DNA of 64,000 bases. Source: Turicibacter sp. TJ11. GTDB lineage: Bacteria; Bacillota_I; Bacilli_A; MOL361; Turicibacteraceae. The translations under genes were made by a program, and so were the position numbers. Location of the stretch: contig NZ_CP069349.1 in assembly GCF_021497505.1 (NCBI RefSeq), forward strand, positions 1,827,001 through 1,891,000. The letters are read 5' to 3'. The notes below the pieces were generated by a model, which saw nothing but the letters and a program-made list of their open reading frames with translations, was not told the origin of the DNA and ran no database searches. How positions within the stretch are numbered: the stretch's first letter is position 1; each line of letters starts with the position of its first letter. This document shows positions 1 to 8,693 of the stretch, one piece after another.

Positions 1-1435
1 CTTGAATCGAACGATTCTTTCTTAACAGAATCCCTTCTTCACTTTGGATATTTTTAAGGGACTCTGTTCTTAGCGAAAGCATTTTTTTAGACACTTCCAA
101 TCGTTTTGAGTTTCCTTCTTTCGCTTTTGTACATTTTAAACGCAAAGGACAATCTTGGCAGGTTTCACATTCATAAATCGTGACTTCTTTTCGATAACCG
201 GTCTGACTTTCTCGAATTTTAACTTCGATCGGTTTTAACGTTCTGCCATTTGCGCACGTATAGGTATCGTTGAGTTCATCGTACGTCATGTTTTCTCGTT
301 TCCCCAGTTGAGCTTTATATTTTCTTGTTTTTGAGGTTTCATAGTTGAGGGGCTTAATGAAACCTTTTTGATGGTTTTCCTTCAAATAAGCATAATTTTC
401 TTCACTTTCATATCCAGCATCCGCAATGATTTGTTTAAACGTTCTGGAAAGCCGACCTTTCAGGGAATCTAAAAATGGAATGAGTGTGGGGACATCGTTA
501 GCTGACTGAAAAACGCCCACACCTACGATATACTCGGCCTCAACTCCAATCTGGACATTATACCCAGGTTTGAGTTGCCCATTTTTCATGTGATCTTCTT
601 TCATTCGCATGAAGGTGGCATCCGGATCTGTTTTTGAACAACTTGAGCGGGTTGAACCGATCATTTTTTGATAGTCCAAGTAAATGATTTGTTTCTCTAT
701 GAATGCTTCAAGTGTTTCAATCTGACGTTGAAGCTCTGTTTTTCGCTTCCCTTTCCCATAAACAAATTCAAGAGATTGTTCGATGACTTTTTCTTTTAAA
801 TTCAATAAACAAGCCTCTAACACAGGTAATGGATTCTTAACATCAAATGAATAGGAAGTGAGATAGCTGTCATTCACTTGTTGAAGGAGTTTTTCTATTT
901 TGACCTGGAGCTTCGCTTCATTTTTAGTCACTGATTTTAACCAAATAAACGAATAGCGATTGGCATTGGCTTCAACTTTTGTTCCATCAATAAATAGGTT
1001 CTTAAAATGAATTTCATCTAAGGTGTGAAGACACTCAATGAATTGATCAAATAAATCTTCCATGACACCATCGCTTAAATGATGTTTTCTAAATCGATTA
1101 ATCGTATGATGGCTAGGCGCTGGATATCCATTTAATAACCAGATGAAATGAATATCCCGTTGACAAAGTCGCTGAATTTCTCGTGAAGAAAAAGAGCGAT
1201 TCATGTACGCGTAAATTAAAATCTTAAACATGATCACCGGTGGTACGACAGAATTTCTCCCTTTATCAGAGTAAGTGCCTAATAATTTTTTATCATCTAA
1301 TCCCTCCAATAATTGATTAAGCAAACGTACAGGATCATGAGGTGGAATATAAACTTGAATATCCATCGTTAAAGAGAGTTGATATCCAGCTGAATAAGTT
1401 GTATAATCTTGATGTATATTTTCTTGATTACGCAT
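1..1435 (-). CDS. IS1182-family transposase (C-terminus outside window)
   Basis: I translated this frame by hand from the ATG at 1435; it stays open for 478 codons to the window edge. The N-terminal part has the IS1182/IS4-like pattern (EIQRLCQRDIHFIWLLNG, then HHTINRFRKHHL), followed by a DDE-type segment FIDGTKVEANANRYSF with Asp near residue 150. A second conserved block is ADAGYESEENY. A cysteine cluster (CETCQDCPLRLKC) lies near the visible end, as is usual for this family. The protein cuts and joins DNA at the element ends. It looks intact as far as it can be read. A hairpin just upstream (1455-1474) may shield it from transcription coming from bofA. Confidence 0.9.
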   Translation of the reverse strand, partial: MRNQENIHQDYTTYSAGYQLSLTMDIQVYIPPHDPVRLLNQLLEGLDDKKLLGTYSDKGRNSVVPPVIMFKILIYAYMNRSFSSREIQRLCQRDIHFIWLLNGYPAPSHHTINRFRKHHLSDGVMEDLFDQFIECLHTLDEIHFKNLFIDGTKVEANANRYSFIWLKSVTKNEAKLQVKIEKLLQQVNDSYLTSYSFDVKNPLPVLEACLLNLKEKVIEQSLEFVYGKGKRKTELQRQIETLEAFIEKQIIYLDYQKMIGSTRSSCSKTDPDATFMRMKEDHMKNGQLKPGYNVQIGVEAEYIVGVGVFQSANDVPTLIPFLDSLKGRLSRTFKQIIADAGYESEENYAYLKENHQKGFIKPLNYETSKTRKYKAQLGKRENMTYDELNDTYTCANGRTLKPIEVKIRESQTGYRKEVTIYECETCQDCPLRLKCTKAKEGNSKRLEVSKKMLSLRTESLKNIQSEEGILLRKNRSIQ

Positions 1436-1454
1436 AAAAAAAGTATACAAAAAA

Positions 1455-1482
1455 GCAGTCCCGAATGGGACTGCCTTTTTTT
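1455..1482. terminator. Terminator-like hairpin inside the IS, upstream of the transposase
   Basis: GCAGTCCC and GGGACTGC are separated by GAAT and flanked by A and T runs, so it can work in both directions. It lies between the IS end and the transposase start, where it would block read-through from the host operon into the transposase gene. Confidence 0.7.
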
Positions 1483-1532
1483 GTATCTTTTAGATTTTTA
1501 ATTCAAGGGCCATCTATTTTGAGACAGTCCCT

Positions 1533-1739
1533 TTAAACTAAAACTATTTTAGTTAAAACATAAACCAAAATAAATCCTGGGATTCCTAAGGTACCTGTTA
1601 TAAACGAAGTAATGTAATTGAGAGGAACTGATGCACTAAAGTAAACTCCTACAATATTAAATAGATATAGCGCAAATACTCCTATAATAAAACGTTTGAT
1701 CAACCATCCGATTAATTTCATAATGCTGTTATAAAACAC
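1533..1739 (-). CDS. bofA: BofA-family protein (pro-sigma-K processing inhibitor), short form
   Basis: A 62-68 residue hydrophobic protein with two predicted membrane segments. The second half (VPLNYITSFITGTLGIPGF) matches the BofA family, whose members hold the SpoIVFB protease inactive in the outer forespore membrane until sigma-K is needed. Position after recR matches Bacillus. Compared with the roughly 87-residue B. subtilis protein it lacks the first membrane segment, and an in-frame TAA just upstream rules out a longer form. The start is uncertain: GTG at 1739 or ATG at 1721. The Shine-Dalgarno (1755-1764) is far from both, with a hairpin between. The stop codon directly adjoins the IS end, yet the C-terminus aligns with the normal family end. 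Confidence 0.75.
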   Translation of the reverse strand: MFYNSIMKLIGWLIKRFIIGVFALYLFNIVGVYFSASVPLNYITSFITGTLGIPGFILVYVLTKIVLV

Positions 1740-1764
1740 AATGCTTTATAACAAGTCACCTCCC
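1728..1764 (-). promoter_or_regulatory. Hairpin between the bofA Shine-Dalgarno and its start
   Basis: GTTATAAA (1728-1735) can pair with TTTATAAC (1745-1752). The strong Shine-Dalgarno GGGAGGTGAC occupies 1755-1764. Folding would bring it to about ten bases from the ATG at 1721. This is inference from pairing only. Confidence 0.35.
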
Positions 1765-1839
1765 TTCCTATTTGAAATCATATGCAAGGCTAAGGCGTGA
1801 TATAACTCAAATCAGCGGGAGAATATAGTTAATAAAATA

Positions 1840-1876
1840 AAAAAATAGTTACTGCTTAATACAGTAACTATTTTTT
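1840..1876 (-). terminator. Terminator after recR
   Basis: ATAGTTACTG and CAGTAACTAT form a stem flanked by A and T runs directly downstream of the recR stop. bofA would then need its own promoter or read-through. Confidence 0.8.
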
Positions 1877-1877
1877 C

Positions 1878-2480
1878 CTAGAATAATTCTCTACGTCCTT
1901 CTAGCGCTCGAATTAACGTGACTTCATCGGCATATTCGATTGAACGTCCCATTTCTAATCCGCGTGCAATACGCGTCACTTTAACATCTGTATTTTTTAA
2001 AAGTTTAGCAATGTACTGTGACGTAGCATCTCCTTCAAGCGTTGCACTTAATGCTAGAATTAACTCTTTTATATTTTCATCTTTTAATCGTTCAATTAAT
2101 GCAGGAATCCCGATATCTTCTGGTCCCATTCCATCTAGCGGTGAAAGAACACCATTTAACACATGATATAATCCTTTAAATCCTCTCATACGTTCAATGG
2201 CGATAACATCTTTAGGATCTTGTACCACAGCGATGATTGAGCGATCTCTATGTTGATCGGCACAAATACCACAAGGATCAGTATCTGTAATATGACCGCA
2301 AATCGGGCATTTAAACAACTGACGTTTACTATCAATTAATGCTTTAGCAAATGTAGTAGCATCATCTTCTTTCATTGAACTGATAACATGAAAGGCTAAT
2401 CTTTCGGCTGTTTTATTTCCTATTCCAGGTAGTTTACTAAAACTTTCAATTAGTTTTGTAATTGGTTGTGGATATTGCAT
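1878..2480 (-). CDS. recR: Recombination mediator RecR
   Basis: At 200 residues this has the normal length for RecR. The N-terminal helix-hairpin-helix ([12 protein letters not shown], about 17-28) is followed by a four-cysteine zinc motif (Cys58, 61, 70, 73) and a Toprim domain from about 80 to 175. RecR works with RecF and RecO to load RecA onto gapped DNA during repair. The gene follows ybaB with a 9-base gap and ends at a strong terminator, forming the conserved dnaX-ybaB-recR unit. Confidence 0.97.
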   Translation of the reverse strand: MQYPQPITKLIESFSKLPGIGNKTAERLAFHVISSMKEDDATTFAKALIDSKRQLFKCPICGHITDTDPCGICADQHRDRSIIAVVQDPKDVIAIERMRGFKGLYHVLNGVLSPLDGMGPEDIGIPALIERLKDENIKELILALSATLEGDATSQYIAKLLKNTDVKVTRIARGLEMGRSIEYADEVTLIRALEGRRELF

Positions 2481-2489
2481 GATATCTCC

Positions 2490-2795
2490 TTAGAATAATC
2501 CTGGGATGTTCATCCCTTTTGTAAATTGACCCATTGTTGATTCAGTTTTTTCATCAACTTGACGTAATGCGTCATTTAAAGCTAATAAAATAATGTCTTC
2601 TAACATTTCAACATCTTCTGGATCAACAACAGATGGATTAATATTAATTTTATTAATTTGTTTTGTTCCTGTTGCTTCAACTGTAACCATTCCACCAGCT
2701 GCAGTTCCTGTAAATACTGATTGTTCAATCTCTTGTTGTGCTTTCACCATGTCACGTTGCATTTTTTGAATTTTTTTCATCATCATTGGGTTCAT
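2490..2795 (-). CDS. YbaB/EbfC-family nucleoid-associated protein
   Basis: This 101-residue protein begins with a Met/Lys/Gln-rich helix ([20 protein letters not shown]) followed by the conserved core [14 protein letters not shown] and a C-terminal helix. Family members form tweezer-like dimers that bind DNA and are nearly always encoded between dnaX and recR, as here. The exact role in Firmicutes is not settled. Spacing to dnaX upstream (15 bases) and recR downstream supports one transcript. Confidence 0.95.
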   Translation of the reverse strand: MNPMMMKKIQKMQRDMVKAQQEIEQSVFTGTAAGGMVTVEATGTKQINKININPSVVDPEDVEMLEDIILLALNDALRQVDEKTESTMGQFTKGMNIPGLF

Positions 2796-2810
2796 ACTTC
2801 TTCACTACTC

Positions 2811-4610
2811 CTATTCATCGATTATATTTACTAAGTCCGCTCCATACATTTCTACGATATTATTAACAAAGCTATTATCCTTAGTTTGGCTTTCCTCATT
2901 ATAATTTATCACATTTTTAATATCCTGACTATATTGTTTTAAGCGTGGTTCTTCTCCACGTTTTTTTTGTTCAAGATAACTTTGGCGTTGTTCTAACCAA
3001 AAAGCTTCTGGCATTACAGTGAACGGATAAGATGCATCAAATAAATAATCCACAATTTGTTCTGCAACCTTACGATTATCTTCTCTTAATAATCGTTTAC
3101 AACCAGGTTCATGTTTATACGTTAAAATGAATCCTTCATCTGAAGCTGCCACCACTTGTCCATCCTGTAATAAAGCAACAACTTCTTTATATTCTGGCAT
3201 TGAAAGCGGGCTAATTTGTGACCATTTACTTAAAACACGATCACGAGCTTCTTTGGTCGCCTTCGATAAGATTTGTTCAATCGTTAACATTTCTTTTGTT
3301 ACATGTTCAGGTAAGATAATACGCTCCGGTTCTTTTGGTAGTTTTAACTCTACTACTTCTGGCTCACTAAATAAATTCATTTTATACTGCGTGTCTGTTT
3401 TAGTGATTGAAGGCTCTTCTACTCTTACTGTCGGTGTTTGTTCGAGTTTTTTTACGAGTCGTTTTAATAAGGTCACTTCTTGTTTCAAGTCGCTAATCTC
3501 TGTTTCATAATCTTTATGACTTGCTGATTCATCGTTTCCATCTACTAAGCTTAATAATCCAACTTCAAGCATTAATTCAGGATGATTAGAATATCTAAGT
3601 TCTGATTGCAATTTATTTAATTTAAATAAGTAGTTGATGACATCATTTGATTTTAAACTTTCAACTAACTCTTCAAACATTGGATCATTCATTAACAAGT
3701 TTGATTTTAAAATTTTAGATTTTTGATAAACAAGTAAATCTCGATAAACAGAAATGAGTCCATCAATGATTCGACTAGGCTCTTTTCCGTTTTCTGTCAT
3801 ATCCTTAATTAAATCAATGACATTAGAAAAATCTAGGTTCTCAATTCCTTTAATAATCTGTAGTAATTGATGACTAGCAATCGTCCCGCTTAAAGCATGT
3901 ACATCATCTAATATGATTTTATCATCTGAATATGAAATAACTTGATCAAGTAAGCTTAAGGCATCACGCATTCCACCTTCAGCTAATTCTGAAACGAGTT
4001 GAATGGCCGCCTCTTCATAATCTAGATTTTGTTGTTTCACAATCTCGATCAGATGTTGATAAATTTCTTTAGTTGATATTTGTTTAAAATCAAATCGCTG
4101 ACAACGAGAAATAATAGTTGGGGGAATTTTATGTGGTTCTGTTGTAGCTAAGATAAAGATCACATGCTTAGGCGGTTCTTCTAATGTTTTTAACAGCGCA
4201 TTGAAGGCACCTGTTGATAACATATGGACTTCATCTATAATATATACTTTGTAACGCCCCATCGTCGGAGCATATTTAACTTTGTCTCTAATTTCACGGA
4301 TTTCATCGACGCCGTTATTACTTGCTGCGTCAATTTCAAAAACATCAGAATTGGATCCGTTTGTAATTGTTGTACAGTTTACACATTCATTACACGGTTC
4401 AGCCGTAGGGTAATTTATACAGTTAACAGCTTTTGCAATAATTTTTGCAATAGACGTTTTTCCTGTTCCTCGTGGCCCACAGAATAAATATGCATGTGAT
4501 AAGCGCTCGTGTTTAAGAGCATTTTGTATCGTTCTTACAATATGTTTTTGTCCTACGACATCACTAAATTTTTGAGGACGATGAGCGCGGTATAATGCAT
4601 GATAAGACAT
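2811..4610 (-). CDS. dnaX: DNA polymerase III subunits gamma and tau
   Basis: The 599-residue product is the clamp-loader ATPase. It shows Walker A GPRGTGKTS (45-53), zinc cysteines 64, 73, 76 and 79, Walker B IIDEVH (124-129) and the sensor region ATTEPHKIPPTIISRCQRF. The N-terminal 365 or so residues form the ATPase and oligomerisation domains. The rest (tau-specific) would bind the polymerase and helicase. Codons 386-388 read GTA AAA AAA, giving a slippery A7 tract; a -1 shift there would add 15 codons and stop, giving a gamma-sized product of about 403 residues. The gene is first in the dnaX-ybaB-recR unit and has its own promoter at 4648. Confidence 0.97.
   Translation of the reverse strand: MSYHALYRAHRPQKFSDVVGQKHIVRTIQNALKHERLSHAYLFCGPRGTGKTSIAKIIAKAVNCINYPTAEPCNECVNCTTITNGSNSDVFEIDAASNNGVDEIREIRDKVKYAPTMGRYKVYIIDEVHMLSTGAFNALLKTLEEPPKHVIFILATTEPHKIPPTIISRCQRFDFKQISTKEIYQHLIEIVKQQNLDYEEAAIQLVSELAEGGMRDALSLLDQVISYSDDKIILDDVHALSGTIASHQLLQIIKGIENLDFSNVIDLIKDMTENGKEPSRIIDGLISVYRDLLVYQKSKILKSNLLMNDPMFEELVESLKSNDVINYLFKLNKLQSELRYSNHPELMLEVGLLSLVDGNDESASHKDYETEISDLKQEVTLLKRLVKKLEQTPTVRVEEPSITKTDTQYKMNLFSEPEVVELKLPKEPERIILPEHVTKEMLTIEQILSKATKEARDRVLSKWSQISPLSMPEYKEVVALLQDGQVVAASDEGFILTYKHEPGCKRLLREDNRKVAEQIVDYLFDASYPFTVMPEAFWLEQRQSYLEQKKRGEEPRLKQYSQDIKNVINYNEESQTKDNSFVNNIVEMYGADLVNIIDE
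3447..3453 (-). other. Candidate frameshift or slippage heptamer in dnaX
   Basis: In the dnaX reading frame the sequence is GT(A AAA AAA)C, the X XXY YYZ pattern. The -1 frame meets TAA after 15 more codons. The site lies just past the end of the conserved ATPase/collar region. I saw no strong upstream Shine-Dalgarno-like element and only weak pairing downstream, so transcriptional slippage is as likely as ribosomal shifting. Confidence 0.45.
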
Positions 4611-4647
4611 AAGAAAACTCCTACTCTCTAGTTTGAAAATTACCTTG

Positions 4648-4656
4648 ATTATATCA
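4648..4656 (-). promoter_or_regulatory. dnaX promoter, extended -10
   Basis: On the minus strand TGATATAAT gives TG-n-TATAAT, with the -10 hexamer at 4648-4653, 38 bases before the dnaX start. The -35 region is poor, which fits an extended -10 promoter. Confidence 0.5.
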
Positions 4657-4927
4657 TAATTATTGACCTTGTATGACGACTTGTTACATATTTATGATTC
4701 AAATAAACTTTTTTATCTTCTTGTTTTAGTTCCCCTGGTTTTAATCCATTTATAAACAGTGAAAGATTTTATTCGTTTAATCCTTAATGTTACTTACTTT
4801 TTAGGTTTAACAGCTGTCATGTATATTATCCTTAATTAGATTGTTGATCATCTAAAAAATCTTGAAGAAAAACAAACTTATTATTAGTCTAGCTTGAATT
4901 TTTTAATATAGACTAATTGGATTCAAA
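4657..4927. other. Intergenic stretch upstream of dnaX
   Basis: AT-rich, without a convincing reading frame or RNA motif. It separates the phosphate regulon from dnaX. Confidence 0.4.
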
Positions 4928-4960
4928 AATAAAACGCGTAGATCATTCTACGCGTTTTAT
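4928..4960 (-). terminator. Terminator after phoU
   Basis: AAAACGCGTAGA, TCAT loop, TCTACGCGTTTT: a long stem next to the phoU stop that closes the pst operon. Confidence 0.85.
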
Positions 4961-4961
4961 T

Positions 4962-5627
4962 TTAATTTAGGTGATAGCGACGTCCTTTTAGAGCATATAA
5001 GATTTCTTCTGCAATATTTGTGATGTGATCTCCTGCTCGTTCAATGTACTTATTAATTAAGATAGCATATGCCGTTCCAAAAACTTTTCCGTCAACTACC
5101 TGAATGTGAGTAATTAAAGACGCAAGAAGTTCATTATACACTTCATCGACTTGCTTATCCATGTCAGCCGCCTCTTTAATTTTTGTTTTATCTTCTTCTC
5201 TTAAGCCTTCCATCACAAGTTTTAACATTTGAATCACAAGTTCTAACATGTGGACAAGTTTATCAACGTTTTTCTCATAGTGTTCAAGTGATTCATTTTG
5301 TTTAATTAAGATGATATATTCAGCTAAGTTTTTGGTGTAATCAGCAATTCGTTCGTACTCAGTTGCTAGTCGCATGACCATTAAAATTTTACGTAAATCA
5401 CTTGCTACTGGTTGCTGACGAATAATAAAAATTGTAGCTTCTTCCGTAATATCTTCTTGTAAGTCATCAATGTCTTGATCTTGTTTAATGATTTGTAAAG
5501 CAACTTCTAAGTCTAATGTTTTTAATGCTTTTAATGTGTTTTCATAAGACTGAACGGTTAAGTTTGATAATTTTTCCACACCTTGAAGTAAGGCTTCATA
5601 ATCGGTTTCTAATTTTGTCTTTTTCAT
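4962..5627 (-). CDS. phoU: Phosphate-specific transport system accessory protein PhoU
   Basis: The 221-residue all-helical protein has the two PhoU repeats, each with the metal-binding pattern of this family (for example RLATEYERIADYTKNLAE near residues 86-103 and INKYIERAGDHITNIAEEIL near 191-210). PhoU links the state of the Pst transporter to the PhoR kinase and represses the Pho response when phosphate is plentiful. It is the last gene after pstB, 18 bases away, with a strong GGAGGGG ribosome site. Confidence 0.97.
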   Translation of the reverse strand: MKKTKLETDYEALLQGVEKLSNLTVQSYENTLKALKTLDLEVALQIIKQDQDIDDLQEDITEEATIFIIRQQPVASDLRKILMVMRLATEYERIADYTKNLAEYIILIKQNESLEHYEKNVDKLVHMLELVIQMLKLVMEGLREEDKTKIKEAADMDKQVDEVYNELLASLITHIQVVDGKVFGTAYAILINKYIERAGDHITNIAEEILYALKGRRYHLN

Positions 5628-5645
5628 TCCAATTCCCCTCCAATA

Positions 5646-6398
5646 CTATCCGAATCTACCGGTAATATAGTCCTCTGTTCGCTTATCTTTTGGATTAGTG
5701 AATATTTTATCTGTATCATCAAATTCAATGAGCTCTCCCATTAAGAAGAATGCCGTTTTGTCCGAGATACGTGCGGCTTGTTGCATTGAGTGAGTGACAA
5801 TAACAATTGTGTATTTTTCTTTTAATTGTTGAATTAACTCTTCAACTTTTTGAGTAGCAATTGGATCTAAGGCTGATGTCGGTTCATCCATAAGAATGAC
5901 TTCTGGTTCCATGGCAATGGCACGAGCGATGCATAAACGTTGCTGTTGTCCTCCTGATAATCCCATGGCTGATTTATTTAAACGATCTTTGACTTCATTC
6001 CATAAGGCCGCTCCACGAAGTGACTTTTCCACAATCTCATCTAATTTTTTCTTATCTTTAATTCCTTGGCAACGTGGTCCGTAAGCGATATTGTCATAAA
6101 TACTCATCGGAAAAGGATTAGGTTTTTGAAATACCATTCCGACACGTGTACGTAATTTCATCACATCAATGTCTGAATAAATATCATCCCCATCTAATGT
6201 GACACTTCCTGTAATTTTGACCGTTTCAATTAGATCATTCATGCGATTTAATGTACGTAAAAACGTTGATTTCCCACACCCTGATGGTCCAATAAAAGCT
6301 GTCACTTGACGCTGTGGAATTTCTATATTGATGTGATGTAAGGCTTGGAAGTTCCCATAAAAAAGATTTAAATCTGTGACGTTGAATTTATGTTGCAT
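5646..6398 (-). CDS. pstB: Phosphate ABC transporter ATP-binding protein PstB
   Basis: A 250-residue ATPase with Walker [10 protein letters not shown] (37-45), the signature LSGGQQQRL, Walker [13 protein letters not shown] and a following switch histidine ([14 protein letters not shown]). It powers phosphate import through PstC and PstA on the cytoplasmic face. It lies 14 bases after pstA and 18 before phoU in one operon. Confidence 0.98.
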   Translation of the reverse strand: MQHKFNVTDLNLFYGNFQALHHINIEIPQRQVTAFIGPSGCGKSTFLRTLNRMNDLIETVKITGSVTLDGDDIYSDIDVMKLRTRVGMVFQKPNPFPMSIYDNIAYGPRCQGIKDKKKLDEIVEKSLRGAALWNEVKDRLNKSAMGLSGGQQQRLCIARAIAMEPEVILMDEPTSALDPIATQKVEELIQQLKEKYTIVIVTHSMQQAARISDKTAFFLMGELIEFDDTDKIFTNPKDKRTEDYITGRFG

Positions 6399-6412
6399 TC
6401 CGTTTCACTCTC

Positions 6413-7579
6413 CTAGTAGTTTGCTTTACTGAATTTTTTAGAAATTAAACGTGAGATTAAATTTAAAGTAAAAACAATCATCAGAATAACAATTCCGATC
6501 GCTGCTGCCATTTCAATGTTACCTGATTCTTTAACTTCAACATAGGCACGTACTGTTAATGAGGTTCCTGTTTCAAATAACGATAAATTACCACTTGTTG
6601 GATTAATCGGTAGCTTAGCAAATGTTCCAACGGTGAATAATAAGGCTGCAGATTCTCCAATCGTACGCCCAATGGATAAGATCACTCCGACTAAGATACC
6701 TGGAATAGCGCTTGGTAAAATCACTTTAGATAACGTTTGAATTTTATTGGCACCTAGTCCATATGATGCTTCTCGATAGCTAACAGGAACTGCTTTTAAA
6801 GCTTCCTCTGTTGTACGCATCATCGTTGGTAATAATAAAATCATTAAAGTTAATCCCCCAGATAAAATAGACATACCAAGCTTTAGTGTATTTGCAAAGA
6901 TTAACATTCCAAACAATCCATAGACAACGGAAGGAATTCCTGATAAAACCTCAGTAGCAAAGCGAATCATATTCACTAACTTTCCTGGTTTCGCATATTC
7001 AACTAGATAAATAGCTGCTAATACCCCCACCGGTGCTGAGAACAATAAAGCAACTAAAATTAACATTAAGGTTGAAATAATCATTGGGAAAATCCCCCCA
7101 CCAGGTGAAACGACTTTAATCGTTAAATCATCACTTTCATTTAAAACTTCGATAATTTCGCTACCTTTAGTCTTATGATTAATTTTTAACCTGGATGAAT
7201 CACTGTTAACTTGTTCTAGTTGATATCCTTTTTTAATTGGAAATGCTTCGCCTGCGTTATTTTTTGCAAGCTTTACAGGAGAATTTTCATCAATCCAAAT
7301 GACCTCGTAGCCATCCTCATTTGCTTCAATCGCAATTCCTAAATTTTCTGAAAATAATGCATCACTTGATAATGAACTTGGTGCGATATATGATTGATCA
7401 CTGCTAATATTGACATATTGAGTTTGTGACTCATAATTATTTAATAAAAAGTCCCATGAAATTTTTGACCATCCGTTTGAAAAAATAAAGACAATAATCA
7501 TAATTAAAATTCCAACGGAAAAAGCGGCTGATAGCCAAATAAGACCTGTTAATAAGTTATCTTTTAATTTTCGAGACAT
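6413..7579 (-). CDS. pstA: Phosphate ABC transporter permease PstA with a PDZ-like outer insert
   Basis: This permease has 388 residues, whereas PstA is usually 280-300. The membrane part is standard, with the coupling-loop region EALKAVPVSYREASYGLGA that contacts PstB. The extra length lies between the first membrane segment (about 12-34) and the PGGGIFPMI motif (about 159). Residues 79-126 of that insert read like a PDZ domain: LGIAIE, then V-x-W-I-DENSPV, then PIKKGYQLEQVN. It would face the outside of the cell. The gene overlaps pstC by one base. Confidence 0.95.
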   Translation of the reverse strand: MSRKLKDNLLTGLIWLSAAFSVGILIMIIVFIFSNGWSKISWDFLLNNYESQTQYVNISSDQSYIAPSSLSSDALFSENLGIAIEANEDGYEVIWIDENSPVKLAKNNAGEAFPIKKGYQLEQVNSDSSRLKINHKTKGSEIIEVLNESDDLTIKVVSPGGGIFPMIISTLMLILVALLFSAPVGVLAAIYLVEYAKPGKLVNMIRFATEVLSGIPSVVYGLFGMLIFANTLKLGMSILSGGLTLMILLLPTMMRTTEEALKAVPVSYREASYGLGANKIQTLSKVILPSAIPGILVGVILSIGRTIGESAALLFTVGTFAKLPINPTSGNLSLFETGTSLTVRAYVEVKESGNIEMAAAIGIVILMIVFTLNLISRLISKKFSKANY

Positions 7580-8484
7580 TAACGATCACCTGCCTTTTTT
7601 TGAATACGTGATAAGACTAAATTAATGATCATAATAAAGATGAATAGAACAACAGCTGTTGAAAATAACATTTGTTCATGAAGTTCAGCTGCATATCCTT
7701 GTTCTAAAGCAATATTTGTTGTTAATAAACGGACGTGATCAAAAATCGTTTTCGGAAGTCCTGACTCTGGATTCCCCGCTACTAAAATAACTGCCATTGT
7801 TTCTCCAATCGCACGTCCAATCCCTAAAATCACTCCAGTTAAAATCCCTGATTTCGCTGCTGGTAAAACAACTTTAAAGATCGTTTGCATTTTTGATGCT
7901 CCTAAAGCTAATGACCCCTCTTTATAGCTTTTGGGAACAGCACGAATAGCTGTTTCAACAACCGCTACAATCGTCGGTAAAATCATAATGGTTAAGACGA
8001 TGATGACGGCTAACAATGAATCTCCCGACGGATAAGGTGAAATTTGCTTAACTAACGGTGTAATAACAGCAAAACCAAAAACTCCGTATAAAACGGATGG
8101 AATCGCTGCTAATAATTCAATAGCTGGACGAACAAGATTGGCTAATGGTTTAGGGGCCACTTCTGCAATAAATACAGAAGTTAAAATCGCAATTGGAACT
8201 CCAATTAAAATAGCTCCAAGTGTCGCTAAAATCGAGCTAATAATCATATACCCAATTCCGTACTCTCCGCTTTGAGGGGTCCACTTTAATCCGGTCAGAA
8301 AATCTAATAAAGGATACGTTCCGAATTGATTACTTGGAATAAAGGGTGATAATCCTTTTCCAAAAATAAAAATAATAATTAATGAGACACTAAGAACAGC
8401 AAAAAGTGCCGCCATTAGAAATAACCCATGAAAAAATTTCTCTAAAAACACGCGTTTACGATTGAGCGTCATGTCTTTTTTCAT
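7579..8484 (-). CDS. pstC: Phosphate ABC transporter permease PstC
   Basis: A permease of about 301 residues with six predicted membrane segments and the PstB-contact motif ETAIRAVPKSYKEGSLALGA, followed by IGRAIGETMAVILVAGN typical of PstC. I place the start at the ATG at 8484, six bases after GAGGTG, rather than the GTG at 8493. It heads pstC-pstA-pstB-phoU, separated from pstS by an attenuator hairpin and by a set of Pho-box repeats. Confidence 0.96.
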   Translation of the reverse strand: MKKDMTLNRKRVFLEKFFHGLFLMAALFAVLSVSLIIIFIFGKGLSPFIPSNQFGTYPLLDFLTGLKWTPQSGEYGIGYMIISSILATLGAILIGVPIAILTSVFIAEVAPKPLANLVRPAIELLAAIPSVLYGVFGFAVITPLVKQISPYPSGDSLLAVIIVLTIMILPTIVAVVETAIRAVPKSYKEGSLALGASKMQTIFKVVLPAAKSGILTGVILGIGRAIGETMAVILVAGNPESGLPKTIFDHVRLLTTNIALEQGYAAELHEQMLFSTAVVLFIFIMIINLVLSRIQKKAGDR

Positions 8485-8571
8485 ACCAAACACCTCGTTT
8501 TATTTCAAATTGATCAATACTATTTCGTTATATCGTCATTGTAGCACCTCAACTTGAAAAACACTGGTTTA

Positions 8572-8609
8572 TTAACAGAAAATTAACGGTTGTTAACAAT
8601 TTCTTAACA
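8572..8609 (+). promoter_or_regulatory. Pho box between pstS and pstC
   Basis: Four TTAAC(A/G) hexamers start at 8572, 8583, 8593 and 8604, so spaced 11, 10 and 11 bases, the pattern bound by PhoP in Bacillus. They read on the plus strand, opposite to pstC. A possible -10 (TACAAT on the minus strand, 8538-8543) lies between them and pstC. Confidence 0.7.
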
Positions 8610-8656
8610 TTTCTTTTTTAGCATCCAAAAACTAATGTCATCTCTGTTCTTTACAT

Positions 8657-8689
8657 AAAAAAATCACCAACATAGTTGATGATTTTTTT
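8657..8689 (-). terminator. Attenuator hairpin after pstS
   Basis: On the minus strand ATCATCAAC-TAT-GTTGGTGAT pairs fully if one U-G wobble is allowed, followed by seven Ts. The wobble makes the stem better on this strand. It would lower pstCAB-phoU relative to pstS. Confidence 0.75.
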
Positions 8690-8693
8690 ATCT

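Larger units (their letters stand above)
1..1531 (-). mobile_element. IS1182-family insertion sequence, truncated by the window edge
   Basis: The element holds one long transposase on the minus strand. The end at about 1531 reads, from the outside in, GGGACTGTCTCAAAA, the type of terminal repeat seen in IS1182-like elements. The other end lies outside the window, so the target duplication cannot be checked. The end sits directly next to the bofA stop codon. Confidence 0.85.
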
